Source: UMGS1663 sp046964515 (GTDB taxonomy: Bacteria; Bacillota; Clostridia; TANB77; CAG-508). From it: DNA of 64,000 nucleotides. The notes beneath the pieces are model-generated. The model made no database searches. It was not told the DNA's origin and saw only the letters and a program-made list of their open reading frames with translations. Below are positions 22,986 to 29,919 of the stretch, piece by piece. Within the stretch, counting starts at the first letter, position 1, and each line of letters starts with the position of its first letter. The stretch is taken from assembly GCA_046964515.1 (NCBI GenBank), contig JBKUYM010000009.1:1-64000 (forward strand), written 5' to 3'. Position numbers and translations under genes: made by a program.

Positions 22986-23753
22986 ATGAAATTCTCAAAA
23001 GTAACTACTAGAAAACAAATGATTAAGGTGATAACTGATATTGCCCCACTTCTTAGCAAAGAAGGTGAAGACATAGCAAATTACTGGTTAGATGCTTTAG
23101 AAGGCAAAGAAATGCAAGTAAAAGAAATCAAAACAGGATTTAAAGCTGATTTAAAAGTGGAAAACTTCAAATCTGAAGACTCATTCAATAAAGCATTGGA
23201 AATGCTAGAAATAATGCCAAAAGAAGAAGCTAAAGTGGAAGATGACACTAAAACTGAAACAAAAGGCAATGACAAGAAACAAAAACCTAGTCAAAAGGAA
23301 CAAAATGAAAACATTAAATTAGTAGGCTACAGATACACTAGACCAATGTTCCCCGAAGTGTTACACGATTTAGAAGGGTATATACTTACTAGGGTAGACT
23401 CTACAGACATATTTGAAATTGAGGATATAGGTGAAGAAAACCTAGTTATAGCCGTATTCTTCCCAGAATGGGAAAACGTAACATATGTTGACCCAATGGA
23501 AGTTTGTGATGATGACTATAAAAAACTATTAAAAATGCATGGTTTAGATAGCTTCCCTAATAGACTTGATTTACAACAGGTAATACATTTTGACTCAAAA
23601 TTACGTTTAATGGTATCACTTAGTTTCTATACTGAAATACCTTACTGTGTATCACTTAAGAAAAAATGGTTTGCAGTCAATGATGTGTTACATTGCAGAG
23701 TAAACAACTATGGTCATGATTATGCAATTTATAAAGCTGAGAAAATCAAATAG
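22986..23753 (+). CDS. Unknown 255-residue protein in hairpin-led cluster
   Basis: ATG 22986 behind GGTGTGTGA. N-terminal helical domain of ~75 residues, a lysine/glutamate-rich linker (about residues 85-115), then a C-terminal beta-rich domain with VGYRYTRPMFPEVL, VIAVFFPEW and CRVNNYGHDYAIY. The largest product of the cluster and clearly two-domain. No catalytic motif identified. Confidence 0.68.
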   Translation: MKFSKVTTRKQMIKVITDIAPLLSKEGEDIANYWLDALEGKEMQVKEIKTGFKADLKVENFKSEDSFNKALEMLEIMPKEEAKVEDDTKTETKGNDKKQKPSQKEQNENIKLVGYRYTRPMFPEVLHDLEGYILTRVDSTDIFEIEDIGEENLVIAVFFPEWENVTYVDPMEVCDDDYKKLLKMHGLDSFPNRLDLQQVIHFDSKLRLMVSLSFYTEIPYCVSLKKKWFAVNDVLHCRVNNYGHDYAIYKAEKIK

Positions 23754-23766
23754 GCACTACATGTAA

Positions 23767-23853
23767 CATTGTTACAGCTCCCAAGTCTTATGACTTGGGG
23801 GTTGTATAGAGTGTTACAACTCTAAAATATGCGAAAAAGGTGTGTGATGAAAC
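23767..23853 (+). promoter_or_regulatory. Two-hairpin leader element, copy E
   Basis: CATTGTTAC, 12-bp stem AGCTCCCAAGTC (23776-23787) / GACTTGGGGGTT (23792-23803), 3 nt, TAGAGT / ACTCTA (23807-23824), then GGTGTGTGATG. Confidence 0.9.
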
Positions 23854-24192
23854 ATGAAACAAACATTCTTAAATGGAAAAATAATTTGTGAAGAAGTTAA
23901 AGACATAGGACATTTATCTTATTACAACGTAACAACTGAATTAGGAACTGATGAAATATCAGTTTGGCATGACAGCGATAATTTAGAAGAAAAAGCTAAA
24001 GGAGTATACAAACATCAGTTATGGGTTGAAATACTAGATACTATCTGTTCAGCAGATGACTTTGGTAACAGACCATGTGATTGGGGTTGTCCTTGTGACA
24101 GATGCATGTATGATTGGGAAGCTAATCATAGATATGCAACAGTTTTAAAGAATGAAGGCTTAGATTATAGCTTCTATGCAAAATATTTATAA
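23854..24192 (+). CDS. Unknown 112-residue Cys-containing protein
   Basis: ATG 23854. Contains CDWGCPCDRCMYDWE near residues 80-93, a tight four-Cys group that could bind zinc or a cluster, inside an acidic helical protein. Led by the two-hairpin element. The next gene follows after a conventional AAAGGAG site without the element. Confidence 0.68.
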   Translation: MKQTFLNGKIICEEVKDIGHLSYYNVTTELGTDEISVWHDSDNLEEKAKGVYKHQLWVEILDTICSADDFGNRPCDWGCPCDRCMYDWEANHRYATVLKNEGLDYSFYAKYL

Positions 24193-24207
24193 AGGAGAGT
24201 GTGTTAT

Positions 24208-24636
24208 ATGTTTAAAATAATTACAAATGGTGTTGAACCTACATTAGCAGATATGGAAGAAGTGATAAAAAGTGTTATGTGTACTTATAACATGAATTTA
24301 TTCCAACAAACGGATGTTATCTTCGTAGGAAGTAATAAAGACAGACATGTAGAAGTAAGTAAAACAACAGAAGCTGAAGGTTTAATTGTAACAAAAACAT
24401 ATACAGGCAAGAACTGTTTAACTGAAAACTTGGACGTGAGATATTACTCAAATGGCGATTATATTCACCAAGAAAAAATCACAAATGACCCAAGTTGGGT
24501 AGTTGAAACAAAACGCCAATGGTATCCACATGGTAATGTATCAAAAACTGTGACAGTATATGTTAATCCTAATACAATAGACTTGGTCGATTTTACAGCT
24601 TACTTTATGACACTACTAGAAGAACGTTATAAATAA
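24208..24636 (+). CDS. Unknown 142-residue protein
   Basis: ATG 24208 behind AAAGGAGA; an in-frame GTG at 24199 overlaps that site. Beta-rich with threonine-heavy strands (VTKTYTG, VSKTVTVYVN). It is not led by the hairpin element, so it is probably translated from the same message as the preceding gene. Confidence 0.66.
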   Translation: MFKIITNGVEPTLADMEEVIKSVMCTYNMNLFQQTDVIFVGSNKDRHVEVSKTTEAEGLIVTKTYTGKNCLTENLDVRYYSNGDYIHQEKITNDPSWVVETKRQWYPHGNVSKTVTVYVNPNTIDLVDFTAYFMTLLEERYK

Positions 24637-24646
24637 GTGAGTTATA

Positions 24647-24729
24647 GGTTGTTCCTATCATCAAGCGTCATGCTTGGTGATAGTGTAGAGTTTATAACTC
24701 TAAAAAATAATTATGTGAGGTGTGAGAGT
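24647..24729 (+). promoter_or_regulatory. Two-hairpin leader element, copy F
   Basis: GTTGTTCC, 12-bp stem CTATCATCAAGC (24655-24666) / GCTTGGTGATAG (24672-24683), 2 nt, TAGAGT / ACTCTA (24686-24702), then GAGGTGTGAGAG before the start. Confidence 0.88.
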
Positions 24730-25041
24730 ATGAATATGACACAAACAATATGCGAAGTGAGAGGAATATTAAGAAAGGAAGACGTATTATTCCGTTACGT
24801 AAACAATTTACCAGCTAATAACAGTTACCAAATAATTATAGAAACTGGCATTACACAAAATATCTTAATACACAAGGTAGACAATGAAATAGAAATGTTA
24901 CTAACTGTGACATTTGGCAATGTAATATTAGCAAGACGTGTAAAAGACGTAGAAAATTGGCGTAATGTAATGAAAGAGTTATATAGTTTTATTCATCAAA
25001 CATGGGATGCAGATGACTACCAAAGAATTGAGGTGATATAA
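24730..25041 (+). CDS. Unknown 103-residue protein in hairpin-led cluster
   Basis: ATG 24730 (a second in-frame ATG follows at 24736). The open frame extends upstream to 24637, but that stretch is the hairpin element, so the later start is preferred. Beta-rich N-terminus (ICEVRGILRKEDVLF), C-terminal helix. Unknown function. Confidence 0.65.
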   Translation: MNMTQTICEVRGILRKEDVLFRYVNNLPANNSYQIIIETGITQNILIHKVDNEIEMLLTVTFGNVILARRVKDVENWRNVMKELYSFIHQTWDADDYQRIEVI

Positions 25042-25173
25042 ATGACTTTCGCTTCAATAGTGATACTGGCTGTTATATATTGTTTCCTTCAAGATGACAA
25101 GGAAACGGAAGTGGTAAGACGTAAAGATAAGCCACTTGATACAACAACTTGGGAAATAAAACGTAATAAATAA
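25042..25173 (+). CDS. 43-residue small membrane protein
   Basis: ATG 25042 behind GAGGTGAT, one base after the previous stop. An N-terminal hydrophobic segment (FASIVILAVIYCFL) is followed by a charged tail. Single-pass, N-out or N-in not decidable. Last gene before a terminator-like hairpin. Confidence 0.6.
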   Translation: MTFASIVILAVIYCFLQDDKETEVVRRKDKPLDTTTWEIKRNK

Positions 25174-25175
25174 TA

Positions 25176-25209
25176 AAGAGAGGGCGTTACAGAAATGTAG
25201 CGCTCTTTT
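25176..25209 (+). terminator. Probable terminator at the end of the small-gene cluster
   Basis: Imperfect stem AGAGGGCGTTAC / GTAGCGCTCT with a short A-rich loop, followed by TTTT. Confidence 0.6.
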
Positions 25210-25229
25210 AAAAGAAAAGGGGTAATGAA

Positions 25230-25547
25230 ATGTTAGTATTAAACAATATAATGAGTATGGAAAATAAAAGAAAATTTGATGTGTTAGGTTTTGTACAAAA
25301 GAAAATAAACATAGTATTTGCCGTTAAAATAAGAGAAGTCGGCTTTAGAAAATTCGTAACAGACGGAGAAGCTAAAGAAATTGGACGTAACAAAGAATGG
25401 ATTTTCGTACATGTAAAGAAAGGAACATTCGTAAGAATATTAGAAAAGGGCAAGGAAGGAGAAAAGAAAAAAATCACTTATATAGTGACACCAAAAGTTA
25501 ATCCTTCTGCGGTTAAGATGTGTGTACAGACTCTAGCCGAATTTTAA
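25230..25547 (+). CDS. Unknown 105-residue basic protein
   Basis: ATG 25230 behind AAAGGGG. Strongly basic, beta-rich (INIVFAVKIREVGF, FVHVKKGTFVRIL), with KEKKKI in the C-terminal half. A compact nucleic-acid-binding fold is plausible. Followed by a terminator, so it is a separate unit from the hairpin-led cluster. Confidence 0.62.
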   Translation: MLVLNNIMSMENKRKFDVLGFVQKKINIVFAVKIREVGFRKFVTDGEAKEIGRNKEWIFVHVKKGTFVRILEKGKEGEKKKITYIVTPKVNPSAVKMCVQTLAEF

Positions 25548-25577
25548 AAGCGTGTGTGAACGTATTCAGTTAGGAAG

Positions 25578-25600
25578 ACGGGCTATATGCCCGTTTTTTT
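25578..25600 (+). terminator. Intrinsic terminator
   Basis: Perfect 6-bp stem ACGGGC / GCCCGT, loop TATAT, then seven T. Confidence 0.9.
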
Positions 25601-26162
25601 GTGCCTATAATTCGCCAATATATGACGGGTTATAACAGGGTGGATATAAGCCAGGGTATGGGAGGTTATAAAAAAGAAAAATAATAAAAGCCTTATATAA
25701 AGCCTTCTATATAACGGGTTATATAAAGCCCTGTATATAGCGCCTATATAATGCATTATATAGAATGTAATATATTGTAACGCTTATATACAATGTAATA
25801 TATAGTGTATATATGCAATATAATATTATGTATTATTATAATATGTACACTATGTATAATGTAATATAATGTAATACTATTATACTGTGTTATGTATACA
25901 TAATATAATTATGTAATAGTATGTAATGTAATAAATAATAATTTATATTATTGTATACATAATAATGTTTTATGTATGTAATGTTTTTATTTTTATTATT
26001 ACATTATGTATACAATGATACAATGTAACATACCATGTACGCCCTGTACAATATAAATATATTGTATTTATTTGTATAATAAATACCCTGTGTAATATAC
26101 CCCCGTATTAACCACCCTACCTTTAAAACCCTCCATATTACAATTTTTTCGTGATGCTAGTC

Positions 26163-26282
26163 ATGGAACTTGGAACATTTTTTTGAAGGTAATGTGGTGT
26201 AACACTTGAACTTGGGACAAATTTAACAGGTAATATGGATATACCCCATTGCATGAACTTGGGACATATAGGGTAATGTAAC
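26163..26282 (+). repeat. Three direct repeats GAACTTGG.ACA ... GGTAAT
   Basis: Copies begin at 26163, 26216 and 26253. Each has (A/T)TG(G)AACTTGG(A/G)ACA and, 8-12 nt later, GGTAAT. Spacing is about 37-54 nt. Confidence 0.75.
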
Positions 26283-26372
26283 GGACAAGACGTAACGCTA
26301 AAATAAGGTTGGCGTTTTGAAACAATTCCCTGGATATGTGGCATATAAATAACGTTAAAGCGTTATGTCATG

Positions 26373-26434
26373 CAATGTGAATTTAATGTGAAGAAAATAG
26401 GGTAAAATCGAACACAATGTGAATTTAATGTGAA
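26373..26434 (+). repeat. Two identical 20-nt direct repeats
   Basis: CAATGTGAATTTAATGTGAA occurs at 26373-26392 and 26415-26434, each itself holding two AATGTGAA units. An ATCGAAC motif occurs near each (about 26407 and 26449). Confidence 0.88.
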
Positions 26435-26470
26435 TTTTATCGAACGGTAAATGAAACTTTCTTCATCTAC

Positions 26471-26499
26471 TTGACAAGAAACTAAAGGTCACATAAAAT
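26471..26499 (+). promoter_or_regulatory. Promoter of small RNA 2
   Basis: TTGACA at 26471-26476, 17-nt spacer, TAAAAT at 26494-26499. Confidence 0.8.
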
Positions 26500-26505
26500 A
26501 TTATT

Positions 26506-26718
26506 AACATGATAATGTTAAGAATGTTTTATAAAAGTAACACGTACATCCTTGAAAAAGGATGACGTTAGTACTCTAGATTGAAAATCAGAGTACGGTA
26601 GTTAAGTATAACTAGGTAATTCCTTAAAAGTTTATATAAAGAATTGTATGTTTTAGTCCAAATAGGTAACAGAATGTAGGGAACTGGTAATCCCCTTGTA
26701 CTGTTACCTATTTTTTGT
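26506..26718 (+). ncRNA. Structured small RNA 2, ~210 nt
   Basis: No open reading frame. Bounded by the promoter at 26471 and the terminator at 26661-26717. Hairpins include ATCCTTGAAAAAGGAT, GTACTC...GAGTAC and AATTC...GAATT. Shares with RNA 1 (16959-17204) the ATCCTT...AAGGATGA hairpin, a CCAA-TAGGT segment before the terminator and ATGTAG...GAACT inside the terminator hairpin. Ends are estimates. Confidence 0.72.
26661..26717 (+). terminator. Intrinsic terminator of small RNA 2
   Basis: Perfect 12-bp stem AATAGGTAACAG / CTGTTACCTATT enclosing an inner GGGA...TCCC structure, followed by six T. Confidence 0.9.
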
Positions 26719-26724
26719 TACAAT
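26696..26724 (+). promoter_or_regulatory. Promoter overlapping the RNA 2 terminator
   Basis: TTGTAC at 26696-26701, 17-nt spacer, TACAAT at 26719-26724 with TGt before it. It drives the genes from 26763. Confidence 0.6.
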
Positions 26725-26762
26725 TTAAATGAATAGTTCAGATAACGAGAGGGGTGTAATAA

Positions 26763-27023
26763 ATGAAATTACCATTTAGTGTAATAAAGAATGACATACA
26801 TAAGGGTTATAAATATTTAGATTATGGTGAAATAACATATAAAGGCTATAACGTTCATACTATTTTAGATAGAGAGGAAGTTTTATACTACATTACAGAC
26901 GAAGGCAGACAGGTTACAGTACACTTTGAACGTAATTACTTTCTTAGATTAAAGTATGGTACATTAGCTAATATTGTTATGACACATATATATTATAATA
27001 TGGTAGATAAATTGGAGGACTAA
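26763..27023 (+). CDS. Unknown 86-residue protein
   Basis: ATG 26763 behind GAGAGGGGTG. Beta-rich with several tyrosines (YKYLDYGEITYKGYNVHTIL). First gene of the block running to the SAP-like gene. Function unknown. Confidence 0.65.
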   Translation: MKLPFSVIKNDIHKGYKYLDYGEITYKGYNVHTILDREEVLYYITDEGRQVTVHFERNYFLRLKYGTLANIVMTHIYYNMVDKLED

Positions 27024-27026
27024 AAC

Positions 27027-27407
27027 ATGAATAAAAATATAAACTTGAGTGGAGTTAGTAATATTGTAAATAGTACAAAAGATTTAGAGTGGTTTATGAC
27101 ACAATTTATACGCAAGTACGAAGAAATGGCTGAACTGCAAGACGTAGCTTGTATAGACGAAGAAGTAGAGGATTTAAAGCTAGAACTTGAAATGTACCAT
27201 GCAGAGGACAGAGTAAATAGAGAACGTTTAGACACATTAGAAGGTAAATATCGTGAGTTACGTGATATGTACTTGGAGTTATATGTAATGTATATCCAAG
27301 CAAAGAATAAAGGCAAAATAGATAAGAGCATGAAAACTAAGCACACAGAGTTTAGGAAAAAGATGACAGACGATAAAGTTTATGACGAAATGGAATTACC
27401 ATTTTAA
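27027..27407 (+). CDS. Coiled-coil protein, unknown
   Basis: 126 residues, 3 nt after the previous stop. Acidic and almost entirely helical, with heptad-like runs (VEDLKLELEMYHAEDR, LDTLEGKYRELRDMYLEL). Basic C-terminal third. Probably an oligomeric accessory protein. Confidence 0.65.
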   Translation: MNKNINLSGVSNIVNSTKDLEWFMTQFIRKYEEMAELQDVACIDEEVEDLKLELEMYHAEDRVNRERLDTLEGKYRELRDMYLELYVMYIQAKNKGKIDKSMKTKHTEFRKKMTDDKVYDEMELPF

Positions 27408-27420
27408 AGGGGGTTATGTA

Positions 27421-27519
27421 ATGAATTACGATAGAGAAATATGGGAAGGCTGGACTGTAAGAGATTTTATAGAGGAATTAGAACCACAAGTTAACATGAT
27501 AATGAGTGGTAATAGTTAG
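27421..27519 (+). CDS. 32-residue small protein
   Basis: ATG 27421 behind AAAGGGGGT. Acidic (MNYDREIWEGW start). Codon pattern and a good ribosome site support it. The ~110 nt that follow hold no gene I can support. Confidence 0.45.
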   Translation: MNYDREIWEGWTVRDFIEELEPQVNMIMSGNS

Positions 27520-27633
27520 GTAGAACCATTTAAAAATAAGCAAAATGGTGTATAGAAAACCAACCTTATTATAAGGGTGAAATAAAAGAAGTAACATCAT
27601 ATTTTGCTAAGAAATATTTATAGGAGGGGCAGT

Positions 27634-28020
27634 ATGAAGGTTAATGATTTAGTGTTATATCTAGGTGATTTATTCAGAGTTGAGCAAGTGGGTGTGCCAA
27701 GTGAAGTGTTAGAGGGTGAACTTTGTAACATACAGAAGCTAAATTTTGGTGATGACAAGATGTATAGTTTAGTTGTACCTGTGGCAGATGTGCAAACAAA
27801 GGGAAGAATAACTTGTTTTAAAGACTTTAAATATGATATAAAGGATAGAATTTTTATAAAGTGGATAGATGTTCCCTTTGTCATAGTGAATAGATACAAA
27901 CAATTAAAACACAATAAGATAGGGGATTGTTATGAAATAATGGGCTTGAATAAAAGACGCATTATGATAACAGTAACAGAGGAAGATATAGTAAGGAGAA
28001 TAGACCAATGTATAAGATAG
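27634..28020 (+). CDS. Unknown 128-residue protein
   Basis: ATG 27634 behind AGGAGGGG; the frame opens 10 codons earlier but without a site. Beta-rich N-terminus (VNDLVLYLGDLFRVEQV), basic C-terminus. Its 3' end overlaps a 52-residue gene. Confidence 0.65.
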   Translation: MKVNDLVLYLGDLFRVEQVGVPSEVLEGELCNIQKLNFGDDKMYSLVVPVADVQTKGRITCFKDFKYDIKDRIFIKWIDVPFVIVNRYKQLKHNKIGDCYEIMGLNKRRIMITVTEEDIVRRIDQCIR

Positions 28021-28166
28021 GGCAATTAGTAATTTATCAAGGAAGAACATATAAAGTAGTAGGAAGACATGGGGACATTTATTATGACCTTGCAAATAGC
28101 AAAGGTGAAATAATATTAACATGTGTACACGAGTACAAGTTATTAGACAGTAATAATAGGAGGTAA
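28008..28166 (+). CDS. 52-residue SH3-like small protein
   Basis: ATG 28008 behind AAGGAGA, overlapping the previous gene by 13 nt. MYKIGQLVIYQGRTYKVVGR is a small beta-barrel pattern (KOW/SH3-like). The stop is inside the ribosome site of the next gene. Confidence 0.6.
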   Translation: MYKIGQLVIYQGRTYKVVGRHGDIYYDLANSKGEIILTCVHEYKLLDSNNRR

Positions 28167-28170
28167 TAAA

Positions 28171-28830
28171 ATGAACAGCATAACGAACTGGAATAGCAAT
28201 TTACCTGGAGGATTTGACCGATTAAATATGTATTTAGATACCTATAAAGGAAATAAATATGACATACCTATTTTAGATAAGGAGGATTATATACCTAAAG
28301 ATTTAGTTTCTTATAAAGAGGTAACACACCCAAGTAAAGCGTCAATGGAGAAGTGTATTCACTTCTTCCTTGATGACTACCATTTTGAGGGAGTGTGGAA
28401 TAGCCCCGTTAAAACATTAGCTAGAATACAGAAAATAGGTAAGAGTTTAACTCCCGACTTTAGCATCTATGTGGATATGCCTAAAGCATTACAGATATTT
28501 AATGTGTATCGTAATCGTTGGCTAGGTAAATTCTGGCAAGATAATGGCGTAATAGTAATACCTACTGTGTCATGGGGAGATAGAAGTACCTTTGACTTCT
28601 GTTTTGAAGGTGTACAGAAAGGTAACACAGTTGCTGTATCAACTGTAGGTGTAACAAAGAAAAGCTATGACATATTTGAAGAAGGGTTTATTGAAATGTG
28701 TAACAGGCTAAAACCAAGCACAGTTTTAGTGCAAGGTGAAAAGAAACTAATGGATTTTGAGAATTATTGTGACGTAATGTATTATGACACCTATTGGAAA
28801 AAGACCCGTAATAAATTGGAGGTGAATTAA
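28171..28830 (+). CDS. DUF4417-type phage protein
   Basis: 219 residues. Carries the features of the DUF4417 family: HFFLDDYHFEGVWNSP, MPKALQIFNVYRNRW, GVIVIPTVSWGD, FEGVQKGNTVAVSTVG. Common in phages and plasmids of Bacillota, function unknown. As often seen, the partner gene beginning MGGRG follows directly. Confidence 0.75.
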   Translation: MNSITNWNSNLPGGFDRLNMYLDTYKGNKYDIPILDKEDYIPKDLVSYKEVTHPSKASMEKCIHFFLDDYHFEGVWNSPVKTLARIQKIGKSLTPDFSIYVDMPKALQIFNVYRNRWLGKFWQDNGVIVIPTVSWGDRSTFDFCFEGVQKGNTVAVSTVGVTKKSYDIFEEGFIEMCNRLKPSTVLVQGEKKLMDFENYCDVMYYDTYWKKTRNKLEVN

Positions 28831-28831
28831 T

Positions 28832-29320
28832 ATGGGTGGCAGAGGTCAATACATGAATGGTAAATACAGAGAAATAAGAAGACAACGTATTAAGACAAAT
28901 AACAGGAACAATAGAAATGCCAACTATTATATGAGTAAGAAGGACGCTCAACGTAATTTTACTTTAAGTGAAATGGCTATAATAGATGAAGTGGTTAATG
29001 AACTAAAGAAGCATGATTTAGCCGTAGATGCTGGTTTTGGTAAAAGAGTAAGAATTAAATTCTATAATGACCCTAAAAATAAGAAAAGTTACAAAATAGG
29101 TCAAGATAAGATAGGCAGAGTACTTTATTTAAATAGAAGTAGTATGCATAATAGGAAAGAATTTAACCGACATTTACGTGGGGGTAAAGACTGGTATGCT
29201 AAAAATGGTAAAGCATATGAAAAAGCAGTTAAGCAGAATACTCCTTTTTATGACATGGATAAAGAATACCTTAGTAAAATGGTAGAAGCCTTAGTTAGAA
29301 CAAAGAAAAAGAAAAAATAG
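28832..29320 (+). CDS. Unknown partner of the DUF4417 protein
   Basis: 162 residues. Starts MGGRGQY, then Arg/Asn-rich (RRQRIKTNNRNNRN), a central FTLSEMAIIDEVVNEL helix, and a lysine-only C-terminus. Very basic overall, so nucleic-acid binding is likely. Co-occurrence with DUF4417 is the main clue. Confidence 0.65.
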   Translation: MGGRGQYMNGKYREIRRQRIKTNNRNNRNANYYMSKKDAQRNFTLSEMAIIDEVVNELKKHDLAVDAGFGKRVRIKFYNDPKNKKSYKIGQDKIGRVLYLNRSSMHNRKEFNRHLRGGKDWYAKNGKAYEKAVKQNTPFYDMDKEYLSKMVEALVRTKKKKK

Positions 29321-29330
29321 GGGTGATGTA

Positions 29331-29543
29331 ATGCATATTCAAAATAGGCAAACATGGCTAGATAAAATTATAAAGTTTATTACAAGGATAAGTATTTTTC
29401 TTACTATATTAATGGTAGTAATATTTATTCCTTATGGTGTAATGGTCGCAATTTATCACTTGATATTTAAACAATATCTTGTTACATTTATATACATAGC
29501 CGTAGTTATTCTACTGTTATATATTCATAGTAAGGTGGTGTAA
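29331..29543 (+). CDS. 70-residue membrane protein with two membrane segments
   Basis: ATG 29331 behind GGGGTGAT. Hydrophobic stretches at about residues 17-42 and 47-68 with a short polar turn. The size and topology would fit a holin, but no lysis neighbour is present, so it is called only a membrane protein. Confidence 0.6.
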   Translation: MHIQNRQTWLDKIIKFITRISIFLTILMVVIFIPYGVMVAIYHLIFKQYLVTFIYIAVVILLLYIHSKVV

Positions 29544-29545
29544 TA

Positions 29546-29824
29546 ATGCAAAGTATGATTGATACTATTTTAAATAGTGATAAGGAAGAACTGGCAACAG
29601 AGCTTAAAAAACTAAATGCTGGAATGTTAAATTCCTTTATATTACACATGAAAATGTGCATGAAGGGTTTAATAGAATATAAAAACCAACTTTTAAATAG
29701 TGATAAAAGTAAGGAAGAATTAGAGGACACTCTTAAAAAGACATACAGAACGTTACAGAAATATGAGGACGTAATTTTAGTGGCACAAGAGGTTCAAAAG
29801 TCCTACAGGACTACTTCAAAGTAG
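29546..29824 (+). CDS. Unknown 92-residue helical protein
   Basis: ATG 29546, 2 nt after the previous stop, behind AAGGTGGTG. Wholly helical with Lys/Glu heptads and a MKMCMKG segment. Closes the operon before the promoter at 29826. Confidence 0.62.
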   Translation: MQSMIDTILNSDKEELATELKKLNAGMLNSFILHMKMCMKGLIEYKNQLLNSDKSKEELEDTLKKTYRTLQKYEDVILVAQEVQKSYRTTSK

Positions 29825-29825
29825 T

Positions 29826-29854
29826 TTGACAGTGTAACAGCGTAATGTTACTAT
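29826..29854 (+). promoter_or_regulatory. Promoter for the SAP-like gene
   Basis: TTGACA at 29826-29831, 17-nt spacer, TACTAT at 29849-29854, 65 nt before the ATG. Confidence 0.75.
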
Positions 29855-29919
29855 TAAAGTACATCAACAAGTTAACACAGAAAAATAAAAATAAATAAAA
29901 TTATAAGGAGGTTCATAAA

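Larger units (their letters stand above)
25601..26470. other. AT-rich non-coding region, possible replication origin
   Basis: No gene seen. From ~25660 to 26060 the sequence is made almost only of short alternating TATA/ATAT blocks with many small palindromes, as in DNA-unwinding elements. It then turns C-rich (26090-26135) and carries two sets of direct repeats (26163-26282 and 26373-26434). The combination suggests an origin or a regulated leader; neither is proven. Confidence 0.5.

Noticed and set aside
21485..24729. CRISPR array
   Set aside because: The repeated units are separated by whole genes, differ in stem sequence while keeping pairing, and lack uniform spacers.
21485..24729. Two-hairpin elements as intrinsic terminators
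   Set aside because: None is followed by a T-run; each is followed by an A-rich spacer and a ribosome site.
26506..26718. tRNA-like segment inside small RNA 2
   Set aside because: A GTACTC...GAGTAC arm looks like an anticodon stem, but there is no matching acceptor stem or T-loop sequence.
29331..29543. Holin
   Set aside because: Two membrane segments fit in size, but no endolysin or spanin gene is nearby and the neighbours are early-type genes.
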